Made by a program: the position numbers and the translations under genes
Notes under the pieces: generated by a model
The model's database searches: none
What the model was told of the DNA's origin: nothing
Seen by the model: only the letters and a program-made list of their open reading frames with translations
Shown: positions 33,270-45,940 of the stretch, one piece after another
How the letters are laid out: every line of letters begins with the position of its first letter
Numbering within the stretch: position 1 is the stretch's first letter
Assembly: GCA_024704765.1 (NCBI GenBank)
Contig: JAKMXF010000066.1
Location: 751,854-815,853 of the forward strand
From: Oopsacas minuta
Taxonomy: Eukaryota > Porifera > Hexactinellida > Lyssacinosida > Leucopsacidae
Direction of reading: 5' to 3'
Length of the DNA stretch: 64,000 bases

Positions 33270-35464
33270 TTATTTATGCTTTACCCTGTCGTAAGCAGAG
33301 AACTCAACATTTCTCTCATTAACATCAAGTTGTCCATAAACAGTTGATACAGGTTCCTGTTTATCATTTGTATCATACAGTGTGTTCTCTAACATTTCAT
33401 ACTTAGAGGAACTGTCTGCAATCGCATCTGAATTATCGTATATAACTGGATTTGTGGCAATAGTATCAGACCTTTTCTGTTCGCTTTCTAGAGGTTCTTC
33501 AATAGAAAGAGCATTTGTTGTAGACAAGGGCTTTCTATGCGATTCCTCTTGTATTACGGGTATAGTTGGCAATCTGCCTACTCGAGTATCATTGTTTACA
33601 CCTGATTCAAGTGACCCTACAGCAATAGTAGCATATAGCGATTCGTTTCTTTCTTTGTTTGCGTTTCTTGTCAAATGTATATTTTCCTGGATTCCCCTGT
33701 ATCTATATGTAGTGTAGATACAACAAACAAATAACAACAATAATAAGAAGAATTGTATCACCACTATAATCGAAAAGACAGCATAGATCGCTGTGTTATC
33801 ACAAAATTCGATCTTTTGTGAAGGCAATGTGCTATTCATTGCAGATACTGTTGTCTTCTTAATTGGTGGTGTTGTTGGTGTTGAAATTTCGCATGGAGTT
33901 GTTGTTGACTCGTTGGGTGTTATTGGTGATGTTGCATTTACAATGGAGTACATGTATCCAATATCCAAAGGTCCGAGATTAATATCCTGGCTCAAAACTT
34001 CTACTTCACTCAGAACTAACTTTTTTTGCTCTTGTACATTCATATTTAGTTCAATCCTGTCAACAACCTCATTGATAGATAGACGTACATTATATGTATT
34101 ACTTGTGATATCAGAGGTGTCTGTAGTGAAGTACATATCTGGGTATACTAGCTGTATTTTTGGTGGTCGTATTTTCGTTTCGGTCTGATAACCGTAGAAT
34201 ATTATCTGAGATATGTTAACTGGGACTGCTAAGATTATGTTCAGTTTGAATGCACAATTAGTTTGTATGCTTGTGTCTCCATCTGAAAAACATCTCCAGC
34301 CAACTATGATGTTACTCTGACTGTTATCATTGTTATCACCTAATAGAAATAGTGTTAAAAGGACCTCGAATAGTAGCCGGGGTGATTATTCATATTTTAA
34401 CACCTTTGGACGGGGGGACATAATATATATATTCACACACTACATTCCATGAATCATAGCATTCTATACATGAATATATTCACCAACTCCCTAACGTGCT
34501 TCTGTGACGTGTTATGTCCCAGTTTCCATAGTTACCTCTTTGGTACTTAGCTATTATGAAATTTCCACTACTAACCTATTATTCCATCCATTAGTTGTCC
34601 CTTTCCTCCAAAGCACAGTTCATCATTACACCATCCAGTATACGTATCATCTGCCCCTCTATCTCCTTGAGTTTCTAACATAGGTCGACTAACAGTATAG
34701 CTTAATACTGCTGCTCTTGTCAAGGTATACCCAACTAGTCCATAACTAACACAGTAATTATCTGGTGTAGCCAAGAATCTTGAGATCTATTGAAAGAGTA
34801 TATCATTAATGAATGGAAGGTGTTGCATATTTGTAACAGTATGGTCTATTCAGAAATCTCAAATTTTAGCTTTTGACATTTCTAGATAGATCATACTGTA
34901 ACTGTGCCGACGAGATTATCTCAAATCAAATATTCAGGATTCTATTTGGACTAACTACGCTAATAAGGTGTGAATTAATATGTGATTCATGTATACAAAT
35001 GTTCCAAAATGTAAGATAAAACGAGTCCTTACATATATTTCTTCAGCTAAGATAGGTTCAATAGTCACCACCACGCTATTATTCGTCAGTAAATAACTGC
35101 TGTTAGGGTCCAGTCTAGTGCTTGTCTTTAAATTCTTGAATTTGTTTGTTATAAGATAATCGCTAATGTTTATATTATTCTCTCGTATACAATTATTCAC
35201 ACCATCACCCGCTTCAACTTTGATCTCAATTTGTGTAATTACAAACACGAAAATACAATTTTCTGGAAAAATATTATATTTTACTTCAAAGTTTGTTTGA
35301 TTTAAGATCGTTTCATTTCCAATTCTAATCAGTTCCCTTGAATTTGATCCTTCAACACACTCTACATTCACATTTCTAATAATTGGTTCGTAATTAGCAT
35401 TGGCTATCTGAAAAATCTGCAAAACACAAAATATGCAAATCAAGAATACAAAAACCTTTGCCAT
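33270..35464 (-). CDS. DRL-2: kinase-less discoidin-receptor-like membrane protein
   Basis: Three exons: 35033-35464, 34576-34786 (211 nt, as in DRL-1) and 33270-34339. They give 570 residues. I start at MAKVFVFLICIFC because it begins the signal peptide; an upstream in-frame ATG at 35512 is less likely. Exon 2 ends TYTGWCNDELCFGGKGQLMDG. Exon 3 holds NIIVGWRCFSDG (the tryptophan of DDR second domains), LSEVEVLSQD and a Thr/Pro-rich stalk. A transmembrane segment (about IYAVFSIIVVIQFFLLLLLF) follows. The tail has several tyrosine motifs: LYATI, NPVIYDN, KYEML, TLYDTN, VYGQL and the terminal FSAYDRVKHK. The intron at 34340-34575 holds a family F repeat. Confidence 0.85.
34361..34556. repeat. 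Repeat family F, copy 2
   Basis: Shares ACCTCGAATAGTAGC, GGTGATTATTCATATTTTAA and TTCACCAACTCCCTAACGTG with 9545-9710. Confidence 0.85.
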
Positions 35465-35710
35465 AACTTCTGTTTTCTTATTTACAATATCTACACCATG
35501 GTTTATATACACATATATTCCCTAACACATAACAAATATCAAATTACAATTATTATGTATTTGGATAATTTAGCAGAATATTCTGCAAATTTATTGATTG
35601 CTAGATAGGTTCATATATTTTAATATGGTTATTCAAATTTTGACACCTTTTTGTGTATTCTACACTACCAGATCGGCATCTCATTCGGGTTTAACATAAC
35701 AATTTAATCA

Positions 35711-35780
35711 TACAAACATACCAACACATTCCCTTATTAATACAAACATACCAACACATTCCCTTATTAATACAAACATG
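35711..35780. repeat. Tandem repeat, 30-bp unit, about 2.3 copies
   Basis: The unit TACAAACATACCAACACATT plus CCCTTATTAA is repeated twice perfectly, then cut short. It lies downstream of DRL-3. Confidence 0.9.
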
Positions 35781-35849
35781 AATTTACAAGTAATGTATTA
35801 TACGAATCCATATGTGAATTAGAAAAAGGTTTTAAATATACAGGCAAAG

Positions 35850-38414
35850 TTATTTATGTTTGAGAACGTTATACCCACTGAAATCACCTGTTCCCTCTGG
35901 TATAGCAATACAGCATTCATTTCCTATGGAAGCATAGATATGTTTGACGTCACAAACTTCTAGTGGCTCTTTTGTGCCATTTTTCATTTTGACACCTAAA
36001 CAATTCCGTGCTGAGACATACCCCGCATTGTCCACCATAGGAATACCTAAATGAGCTTGCTGGAGGGATTCTTGACAAGTTTCAATACATATTTCTGGGA
36101 GCTTATTATGATCTGTATAAGCTATATTGTCTTCCATCTGGACTTCGTGTTCATCTTGCACGCAAGTATCTTGATTAATATGTGGGACTGCCTGGTGACA
36201 GGACGTGTTATCGACTACAGTGATAGAAGAGCTGTTTTGATTCATTAAATTACTGTTAATACAGTATGTGGAGTTTCGAATGATTGGGTTTGCGTTGCTC
36301 GGTGAATCGAATCCGCTATCTCGCTGATTGCTAGTATCCCTCGTAGTTAGAGAATCATACACATCATCGATGGATATGCTATTCACAATTACAGTCTCTT
36401 GTTGTACATTTTCAGCGTAATTTCTGAAAGATTCGGTTTTCGAGTTTTGTAGTGCATGCAGTTTTCTCCTGACTTTACGGTTATTCCTGGCTAGCAGAAC
36501 TATTATGATTATACTGTTGAGTAAAGTTGTTATTACGAAAATCCCAAGTGTTCCGACTATTGAGAAAAATACAGATCTCGCCGTGCAATCGTCTTTAAGA
36601 GGTTGTGGATCGACTGCGGTTGATGCATCAATTTGAGTTGTTGAGATGGTTGAGATGGTTGATTGAAATGTGTTTGTATTTTCCATGGTTATAGTTGATT
36701 CTGTTGTTGTTGATGGTATTGTTGTACCAGTTTCAGTTCGATCTCCGATAGTTTGAGCGTCAAAAGAAGCTCCATTTTGAAAATTCGCAATATGTGAGCT
36801 AGTGGGCCGTTCTTCTTCAGGAATTTCGCCTACGTAATTATAGCCAACATTCTCAACAGCAATATTAACATCTTCACCAGTAAATACAGCTATTTCTGAT
36901 AGCACTATATTTGTACCAGCTGCTACTGTGAAAGAAAACTGGAATAAGTTCTCATTCGAGTCTATTGAGGTTGTAATTGAGTAAATATTGTCTATTAGGA
37001 TTCCATTTGTTGGACTTTTATCAGGATTACTTGTCATTTTCACTTCAGGTAATCGATCAGATCCTTGGATTAAACCGAATATGACTACTCTGCTAATATA
37101 AGCTGTTCTTGATAGCTTTATTTTTACGTAGAATATACAGGACTGGTCTCTGTCTGATTGGCAGTTCCAACCGACACCGTCTGTAGTAATTGTCTCGATC
37201 TCTAAGTAAAGAAAATAGAAAATATTAAACTCTAAACTAGAGATCACTACGAGTATCATAGTTTATACACATACCAAATTTTATGTTTGTAGCATCAATG
37301 AATAACTCATGATATTAGATATACATGTAAGTAAATATGTAAAATTCACACTTAACTAACCAGTATTGCCATCTGTCAATCTTCCCTTTCCTCCAATACA
37401 AAACTCGCTGCCACATAAACCAGTGTATTCATTGTCCATTTGCAAGTTCGGCACACTGATATCATAATTCAATACCGACACTCTTGCAATCTGATATCCG
37501 ACTAGTCCATACCGCATGCAGAAGGTCTCTTTGATCCCAGTTCTCTTCACTATCTTGAACAAATTGTTAAACCCAGATTTATAATTGAATTAAATAGAAT
37601 AGAATTGAATAACACTCCAAAAGTGTTAATTACTATACACTATATATATATCATATTGTTAATGGAGTATTAGCTTGTTAGAGTTCATTAATTAAATCAA
37701 TAATTGAGTATTAGATATAATTATAACACTTATAACAAATGAGGTTTAGTAAGTATGTGAATTATTCAGAATATTAAATGAGCGCGCGCTCCATTTATGA
37801 TTCAGGAGTGAAGGTGGAGCGCTCTATTTTGAAGGAGCAAACACACTCGAACACGCGGCTATTTAATCGCAAAAAACTTCAGTAATTTTTCAGATCAAGA
37901 GCACGGAGCGATATCCCACTCCAAAAAATGCGCAGCGCTTAATGCCCTGGAATTATTAAATGTTGTCTAAATATGAAAATAAATGCAATAAGATACTTAC
38001 TGTAATTGAGTCAGCAGGTATTGGTTCAATCTCAATTGAAGCTATGTGGTCACTAATATGTGTAGAATCTGTTGCTAAATTTAGAACGCGTGTTTCTTGT
38101 CCAATATTATAGCTAATTAGATAATCAGCTGACCTTATTGTTGTCTCAAGAGTGCAAGTAATCGAAGATCCCACAAATATTTGTATTTGTATTGACGTAA
38201 TTACGAATGTAAATGTTGAGGTATCTGCCGCCAGTCCGAATGTAACATCTGGATTATTACTGTTAATTAACCAGTAATTGTCAGAGTTTATGAAAGGGAA
38301 CGTGGATGTGATTAACCGCTCCCCATCAGTTGTCACATCCATATTTTCAAGAATGTGGATCTGTCCATAAACACGAAAGATTAGGAATAGAAAAACTACA
38401 AAAATGGACTTCAT
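35850..38414 (-). CDS. DRL-3: kinase-less discoidin-receptor-like protein with long tyrosine-rich tail
   Basis: Three exons: 38001-38414, 37361-37553 and 35850-37201. They give 652 residues, the longest of the family. Exon 1 encodes a signal peptide (MKSIFVVFLFLIFRVYG) and a discoidin segment with DNYWLINS. Exon 2 ends EYTGLCGSEFCIGGKGRLTDG. Exon 3 contains GVGWNCQSD, IVLSEIAVFTGEDV and a Ser/Thr-rich stalk with many TTT/STT runs. A transmembrane segment (VFFSIVGTLGIFVITTLLNS) is followed by a tail of about 215 residues. The tail has YDSLTTRD, NIAYTDHN, NAGYVSARN, HIYASIGN and the terminal FSGYNVLKHK. There is no enzyme domain. The intron 37554-38000 holds an unusual GC-richer island. Confidence 0.85.
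37780..37945. repeat. GC-richer island with inverted GAGCGC motifs in a DRL-3 intron
   Basis: Contains GAGCGCGCGCTCC, GTGGAGCGCTC, GAGCACGGAGCGATATCCC and GCGCAGCGCTT in an otherwise AT-rich intron. It is probably a distinct transposon fragment; no second copy is in the window. Confidence 0.5.
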
Positions 38415-39296
38415 TTTTCGGATTCAAAAGATTAATGCCTCTACAGTTTGAATTATATTTACTTATAGCCGAATTTGTTTCTACTCCAGGAGTTTACTGC
38501 ACATAATTAACTCAAGAGTTCCAGTTTAAGACTAATTCGGTCAAGTAATTGATCTGACACTATTGTTAATTAGTTCCATATTAGTCCAATCATAATTAGC
38601 AACCTCGTTATGGTAGGTATCTTTCCTCTAAAATTAATAGAATTTTTGTTTTATTTCCTATAGTTACGCATGTGGATAATTAGAATGTAAACTTTCTAGC
38701 AAGACGAATGTATTTTATAAATAATATTGTAATTTACGCAAAAGTCACTTTGGTTAATAAAGAACTAATATTCCTTCCGAAAAATTCATTGCAAACCATA
38801 CATGCAAGATTTTCGCTTACTCGTATTGCACGGCTTGCAAACTCTTCAAGAATGACATATCAAAATATTTGGGACCTTTCTCAGGATTTTGATACTATAA
38901 GTTTGATCAACGGTCAACCTTTTTCAGTCGTGGACCCCTATACCAATTGTAACACATTCTGTGGACCCCCTGCTGTCGTCCGTGGGCCACCAAGGCTCAA
39001 TAGACCCCAGGTTGGGTGCCGCAATATGCCACATGCAGGTCAGATTTAATTCTCTTATTATTTGCTTAATCAATTCAGAGAAACAACAAACGTAAATAAT
39101 AAAGTTTTCAAATACGTATAGGATTTGCAGATATTATGCGAATTGGCTTTTGACACCTTCCATTTATATGGTTTGTTTTATCTGAAGTTCTATTCTCCAA
39201 CAGTTTGCTAGAAAAACTATAACTTGATGGGGAAAATGATAAGTTTAATTGAGTCTGTAATTACAACAAAGATAATACAGCTACTTAACAAATTAG
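38415..39296. other. Intergenic region with a hAT-like MITE
   Basis: Between DRL-3 and DRL-4. A family C element lies at 38908-39022 (CGGTCAACCTTTTT at one end, CCCCAGGTTGGGTGCCGC at the other). The plus-strand frame 38708-39049 runs through this repeat and is not supported as a gene. Confidence 0.65.
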
Positions 39297-41661
39297 TTAG
39301 AAATGTTGTAAGTTATTGTAATCATAGAACGTTTCTTTGCGAGGAATACTTTCATCATTTTTGAAAGATTGGCTGGCAGTGGGCTTCTGATGTCCTATAT
39401 TCTTTGTTCCAGTTTCAACCTCCCCGAGGGTTGATGATACAACCTTTTTCGAATTCCCCTCATAGACTAAATAATTATCCGTGAAGTCAATATTGGATTC
39501 TCCCCTTTTTTTAGCTTTAACCTGTGGCAAAATTGTCTGATTGATTGCCGGCGACCTGTCACTAATTTCATCATAGAATTCCGACTCCAAAAATGTTGAA
39601 TCGTCTGGAACTAAGGGTAGCGTCATAGACTTCCATTTTGTAGTTCTTGTCAGAGTTAAAATGAATTTTTTTTGTTGATAATATTTTATAAAGAGAATGG
39701 TGATAACTACAATTAATATTATTATCAAAGTAGACGCAAGGAATGAAATTAATCCCAGAGAGGTTTGATCAAATTCCTCACCTGCACATGTCAGAATACT
39801 CGATTGTATATTTATATCCTCTCTAAATAATATTTTGGTATCAAAATTATCATAAATACCTATACTATAAACGTCTGCGACATCTCCTGGATCTAAGCAA
39901 ATATCAAATGAGAAAATGTTCGAGATTTTCTTCGCTCCTGTTTGGAATGACTCTTTATAAATTTGAAACATTCCATATACTCCCCCGAACAGCGATTCAC
40001 CAGTTAAACAATTTCTTCTCCAAGGGAGAAGTATTTTCGGTAAAGACCTGTTTTTAATTGTCAGACCACTGATTGTCAAACTTTGTATCAGCACGCTGTA
40101 ATCCAGGAAGATTGTAATGTTTATTCTGCAAGGACTTTCCCCTTCACATGCCCACTTGAGTCGTTCTGCTGGTTTTACCATTTCTTCCATTAATGACTCT
40201 ATATAGAAAACCGTTATGTCAAACACAGATATAGCGTAATACCCATTTATATCCAAGTCATAAATTGTACAAATATGGTCCTAAACCGTCAGAGAAACAG
40301 AAATTCACAGTTAAATCGAACTCCGCTCATATCGAAGTAATTATCGCGGTCCCTTGAGTAACTGGCGCGGACTGTATATAACATTCTGTCTCAAAAAGTG
40401 TATTTTGGACAATTTATAGTTTTTAGACATTATTGAGTGAATTATAATAAATATAACTCACCGTCTCTACTGAAAATATATGATATTCCACCTGAGCATA
40501 TGTTATACGCTTTGTCACATACTTTCCCTTCAATCTGGTAGTTAGTTAGATCTCCTTCTGTAGGTGTAGTTGTCTCAAATCCGATTATGTGACTTGCATT
40601 CGTAATTGAACCCAAGAAATCAAAGCGAATACAAATGTTAGTGCCTTCAGGAATGTTCAGCATTTTAACCTAAGTAAATAACAATAAATTGAATAATGTA
40701 TAAAACTTGGAAATAATAAATAGTTAGGAAATATGCTACATACTTGTCAAATGCGCCATATCTTTGCACTTTTTGCAATTTTATCCGGTGACAATAGTGA
40801 CAAATATGTACATACTAGCCTCAGCGCCTCCCTCTGTGAGGCTTTTTCTGCTAGTTCCTGCGGAATGCTTTTTCGGCCCTCATTATTGTTTTTGGAGTTT
40901 GCGAATGCTACGCTTATTATACGAAGGAAGGAATTTGATTGGCCAACGTTGACCAATTCCTCCGAAAATGCATTGATTTATATGGGCGAGGTGTGAAAAA
41001 TTCACATATCTTGTCCAAAAATGGTTCGATTCGAAAAATAATTCTTATTTGGAAAGGTTGAGTACTACTACTTAGTCGACACACAAAATTTGGTTCGAAT
41101 CAGCCCCGGCATCTCTGAGACAACACACACACACACCTTGTTTTATATGTGTAGAAGATTTGTCTCTCTGATTATATAAATATTAGTTACCTGTATTTCT
41201 GAAGAAATAAACTTGTTAAAAGGTAGATTCAAAACCAAGTCCTCACTGTGTAGAGTATATTGCATGTCAGGAAGTTTAAATGTAACCAATTTGTTATTTT
41301 GCATGTATCCTATTTGAATTTTTTTCAAATCTAATACTGATAAATTCGCGCATTGTTCATTGCCCATTTTCTTTGAAGTTTGTATTAATATGCTGTCTAC
41401 ATTGTACATGAAAATAGAGGTGTTTATGTTTTGAGGTATTTCTATAGAAATTCTGTCGTTTTGGTTTGTGAATATCCAAGTGTTGTTTGCGTTTATATAA
41501 GGAAATTCATTGTTGTTAAGCACTAAGTTATTATTTATTTCATTCCCTCGCCAATCTGGAAAGAGCATAGATGTTTGCATCAAAACTTCAGTATTTTTTA
41601 CAAGAATCAATCCTTGTAAACATAACAATACAAATAATTTCATAATTGCGAAGATTTGCAT
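39297..41661 (-). CDS. DRL-4: diverged kinase-less discoidin-receptor-like protein
   Basis: Three exons: 41191-41661, 40462-40669 and 39297-40198. They give 526 residues (or 520 from the second ATG at 41643). Introns have the same phases, 0 then 1, as the other members. Exon 1 has a signal peptide and NANNTWIFTNQ. Exon 2 has ICIRFDFLGS, where others have YEL-GC, and a degenerate end NICSGGISYIFSRDG. Thus both cysteine and turn motifs have decayed. Exon 3 has RLKWACEGESPC, a transmembrane segment (LIIILIVVITILFI) and a tail with EFYDEIS, NYLVYEGN and the terminal FYDYNNLQHF. A family B MITE lies in intron 2 (about 40205-40380). Confidence 0.8.
40205..40380. repeat. MITE family B copy in DRL-4 intron
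   Basis: Contains GTACAAATATGGTCCTAAAC, GAACTCCGCTCATATCGAAG and TTATCGCGGTCCCTTGAG, all family B internal blocks. Confidence 0.75.
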
Positions 41662-42157
41662 ATTAAAGCAAAGTTTTGAAATTTATTCACTTCTCTTTTA
41701 AGAAAATGCTTTGACCAGCTTTTTCTGCTAACGAGCTTTTCCTTGAAATATTACTAAATGATTCATAATTATTATTACTGGTGTAATATGCTTCGCTGTA
41801 TGATTTATACATAGCATCTTGTACTACATGTTGTGGTTCATATTTCCTATTCGAGCCAGTAGCTAATTCTGTGTATCTCTAGTTATTCTCTATTTGACTA
41901 CGTTTGAACAATTCTAATACAGTGTAACGTCCACATACGGGGTGCTAGTGACGCCGAAAATATCTGCAAATCCAACATCTGTGGAGGTTCATTTGTATGG
42001 AGTAGGAATTCGGTCAATATATTATTTACGTCGTTCCCACAGACCGTAGTTACATATTTATCATTTAATGAATTATCAACAATTCAGGTGAACAAACAAA
42101 CAAACAAATAACCAAAATATGATACAACTAAACAAAATAATAACAACAAACAACAAA
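41662..42157. other. Spacer between DRL-4 and DRL-5
   Basis: AT-rich. A short AAAC run (42089-42109) precedes the DRL-5 3' end. No exon is supported. Confidence 0.55.
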
Positions 42158-43976
42158 CTAATGTCTACCAGAATGATCCAGTTTGTCATAATCATTAAAA
42201 GCATCCTCATTAATTACTGTAATCTCATTCTTATATGGTTCTTTAGGTGTTATTTTCCCTGCCGAATGCAGTCGCATCATCTCGGTAGATACATATTGAG
42301 GATTTTCACTTACGAAAACTTCAGAGTTACTTCTGTCCAATTTCCCTTGAGGATCTGGTGTTCCGTTTTTATCGTAAATGGGATTTTCTTCCAAACTGTC
42401 TTCTGAATTAAAATTTTCTCGTTTTTTACGTTCTAACGTTCGATTCCTGACTTGTTCTTCCAATGAATCAGTGAAACTAACCGGTTGTCTTGAGAGTTTT
42501 GGATTTCTTTCATGTGATAGAGGTTCCACTTGTGCCAAGGGTTCAATCCTGACAGGAATTGCGTTTTTCGTATCAGCTGCACTCGCTTGAGTTCTTATAT
42601 CAGTGTAAACATGCTGCGTCCTTTCATTATTTTGGATATTTTCAATATTTCGAGGTTTATAAGTACATTGTAACCATCCAGCCCTTTTGCGTACATACCA
42701 GGATATTATGGGGAGAGCGAATCCAATTATGAACATGATTAAGCCAATACCAACAATGATCAAACTAGCTGTGCTGTCCGGTAAACTATTCCCAAAAGTA
42801 GATTGTTTGGCGCATGACACTGTGGTTAGTTGGTTTTGTGTCCAATAAGTGATGAGAATTTCTTCGATTTCAAATGATTCGCCTATGTCAACACTTATTT
42901 CAAATTCTATAAAGTTTACTGCAGTTTCTAATGAAAACTTTATGCCTTGATCTACGTTCTGAGTTGGGAATTGAGAATTGGTACTTACATTTGCCACAGA
43001 TGTTAGGAATATTAATATATTTGAAATACCGACATGTTGGTAGAAGCTAATACTGAACTGTCCTGATCCTTCCCATTTTAGTGTGTTTTCTATGAACAAA
43101 AATATATGTTTAAATCAGTAATTATTCATCTATACAGCGGGTAGACCCCATTTGGGAACAACTACATGCAATGTTGGCCACTAAAGTTGAAAGAAAGAAG
43201 ATTGGCAGTTTCGCTGCAAAAAACATTTTGAAAACTCACTAAAGTTATCATCAATTAATTCTCCAATTCCTCCAGAACACCACTTGCCACTACAAACACC
43301 AGTGTATGTAGAGTCTGCGTCCGCTGGCTGTGTTGAATCGTATGAAAGTACTGGTCCGCAACCAGTAGGTCTGTCTGTACAGCCGTATAGCTCGTATTGT
43401 ATGCAGTAGACAACAGGATCTGTAACTTCTGTATTATTAAAGACCTTGCGTATCTAGAGAATAAACACGATCTATTATCAATATTTGCAAGTTTGCGAAT
43501 TAGTAAGGGAAATTCTTGCGATTATTATAGTACAACTTTTTCTCCAGATTTGCATACAGAATTCTTACCTGTATTGTAGATCCATAAGTTGTGATGAATG
43601 ATACCTTAATGAAAGTTTTATTGATTAATTTTCTATTTGGAAAATCTACTCGCTTTTTGTCAACAATAATTTCAAATTCTCTCAAATCAATTGAGCTCTC
43701 AACAAAGTTACAAGGCGATTTATTTTCCGTGTTTACTCTTATTCCAAATCCTGTTAAGTAGGTTGGGGTGTCTAATTCCCCCTCTACGATTTTATCTTCG
43801 CCTTTTAGCTGCCAATAATCACTCGAGTTAATTAGAGGGATTTCTTGACTAAGTGCTCCTGTAATTGTGAATTTATTCTTCCCAAGAAGACCATCATTAC
43901 AATTTCTAACGTCTATTGCGATAGTTAATGCTATTTGTAGCAATGTTATGAGGGAAATTATGAAACTCATTTGCAA
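42158..43976 (-). CDS. DRL-5: kinase-less discoidin-receptor-like membrane protein
   Basis: Three exons: 43569-43976, 43240-43453 and 42158-43089. They give 517 residues. Exon 1: signal peptide, then SSDYWQLKGED, the discoidin W-Q-L motif. Exon 2, reconstructed from its splice sites, reads VVYCIQYELYGCT and TYTGVCSGKWCSGGIGELIDD; this is the best match to the canonical YELYGC end of a discoidin domain. Exon 3: TLKWEGSGQF, IEEILITYW and a transmembrane segment (SLIIVGIGLIMFIIGFALPI). The tail carries VYTDIR, ENPIYDKN, ENPQYVSTEM and the terminal FNDYDKLDHSGRH. NPxY motifs suggest PTB or SH2 docking (inference). Confidence 0.87.
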
Positions 43977-44166
43977 ATATTTGTGTATATTTTGTGAATA
44001 CTCTTCTTATATACATTTTCTATATCAGCTGGTCAGACTCTGGTCTTTGTAATCTAAATTTTATTCTATTGAATAGAATTGAAGTGAAAATTGTGTTCAT
44101 TTGTTAAATAGTTCCAACTTTAGAAGTATACATAATGTAATAGAATTGATTAATATCTAATCTGAA

Positions 44167-45940
44167 TTATGCTTGCATAAACGGATGCTTAATTATATCT
44201 TTCACTTTCAACCTTTGATGTCCTTCCTCTCTCAGAATCTCATTTACCAATAGTTTGGCTGTATAAGATAGTTTTTCAGGAAGTTTTAAAGTTGTTCGTA
44301 TCTGTTTGACAAGCATTCTAGCACTATTTCCATCATAAGGCAGACAGCCACATAACAATGCGTATAATATTATCCCACTACTCCATACATCTGCACACCT
44401 ACCATCATAAGGTAAGCCTTTCAGTATTTCAGGGCAGGCGTATGCAAATGAACCACAAGATGTACTCAGCATCTGGTCTCTCCTCCTACAATAGTTGTAG
44501 TTAAAATGTACTTTATTGTAATTAAGATAGTAGTAAACACATCTGGGAAATGTAAATATGTGCTCAGGGTTCTTAAACGGCAACTCGCGCGCGCGTCAGA
44601 CAGTTGCAAAATATCTCGTGAGCAGTCTAGTACAAGTATAAAGTTGATATATAATATGTATGTGTAATTGAAAGTATTAGGAATTTGTCAATAAATCTTG
44701 AAGATTAATTGAATTTTTTGTATATGATTAATTGCAATAAAACTTAATTAGCAGAATTATTTGTAATTAGACTTACCAATAATCATTAATATATGAACTG
44801 AAAGTCTTATCTTTAGAAATACGATCGTCTGTTCTTGGTTCAACAATGCTTATATAAATATTTGTGGTATGTTGCAAAACAGAATTCTAAATTAACGCTG
44901 AATTACATCGGTTTTCGAATGAACAACATATTAATGTAACAAATCACAAATCATGTGTACTATTCTTTATAGTTTTGTTAATTTCCTAATTAGACCTAAA
45001 GAATTTGACTTTTCCTTAATGCAAGTACAATTTCCATATTTCAGTGTCAGTCATGCCATAACTCTCTTTTGATTTTCTCGCCACATTCTCTATGTACATT
45101 ACAAAACATTGAATTTTTCAACTATACAAACAGCGTAATGTAGATTGCATACTTTGTGACCAAAGAATTATCCATAAATTTGGAAAAAATACAAATATAA
45201 TCTTTCTTGACGGTAACTAAATTTGGGAAGGGCGGAGATGAGGAAAAGTATATTATTTAAGAAATTCTACGTCTTAAGCCGAGTTCTAGTGTATGCACAA
45301 ACCGACCGTATGAATTGTACAAAGTATTCCTTAAAATGCCTGAAGGGAACTTAACCATTGTAAATCGGGCTTAACAAACTCACATATTGATTGCAAATCC
45401 AAAATCAGTGATTTTAACCTTCAATCCAGGATCCAAGAGAATATTCTCACATTTTAAGTCTCTGTGTGCTATTCCGTTAGTATGTAGATATTTGAGTGCC
45501 TCCAGCATTTGCCGGTAAATATACCGACATACGTCTTCTTTCTGAGGTCCTCTTTTGTTGATAAAGTGTAGCAAATCTCCGTCTCTGGCTAAGTCCATCA
45601 CGATAAAAATCTTTGACTCATTTTCTATTACTTCTCTCACACAAGTGATATTCTGATGATTCAGTTTTGTTATTATCTCGATCTCACGTGGCATAAATTT
45701 TGTTGAGTAATTCAAAGGTGTATCTTTCACTTTTATTATTTTAATAGCCACATTGTTTCCGGTTGCTCGACACCTACCAAGTTTTACTTTCGCATACGTA
45801 CCATGTCCGATAACATTGTATATATCGTATCCTTTGTTTCTCTCCTTAAGTTGAATATTGTTACGACTGTCTTTTATATTTTGAAGTTTATTATAATTCA
45901 GTTTATATGATAAATCGAATTTTTGCATAATTGTAATCAT
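44167..45940 (-). CDS. Testis-specific serine kinase (TSSK)-like protein kinase
   Basis: Two exons: 45384-45940 and 44167-44485, joined in phase 2. They give 291 residues, usual for TSSKs. Kinase landmarks are IGHGTYAKVKLG, VAIKII, HRDLKCEN, DFGFA, CGSFAYACPEIL and DVWSSGIILYALLCGCLPYD. HRDLKCEN, DFGFA and the short C-terminal end are typical of the TSSK branch of the CAMK group. TSSKs act in spermatid development. It has no signal peptide or transmembrane segment and so is not a missing kinase domain of the neighbouring receptors. A family G repeat end lies in the intron (45268-45290). Confidence 0.9.

Noticed and set aside
38708-39049. 113-codon plus-strand frame
   Set aside because: Half of it is a family C hAT-like MITE; no homology or splice context.
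44167-45940. Kinase gene inside the receptor cluster as a detached receptor kinase domain
   Set aside because: HRDLKCEN, DFGFA and its size place it in the TSSK serine kinases; no membrane segment.
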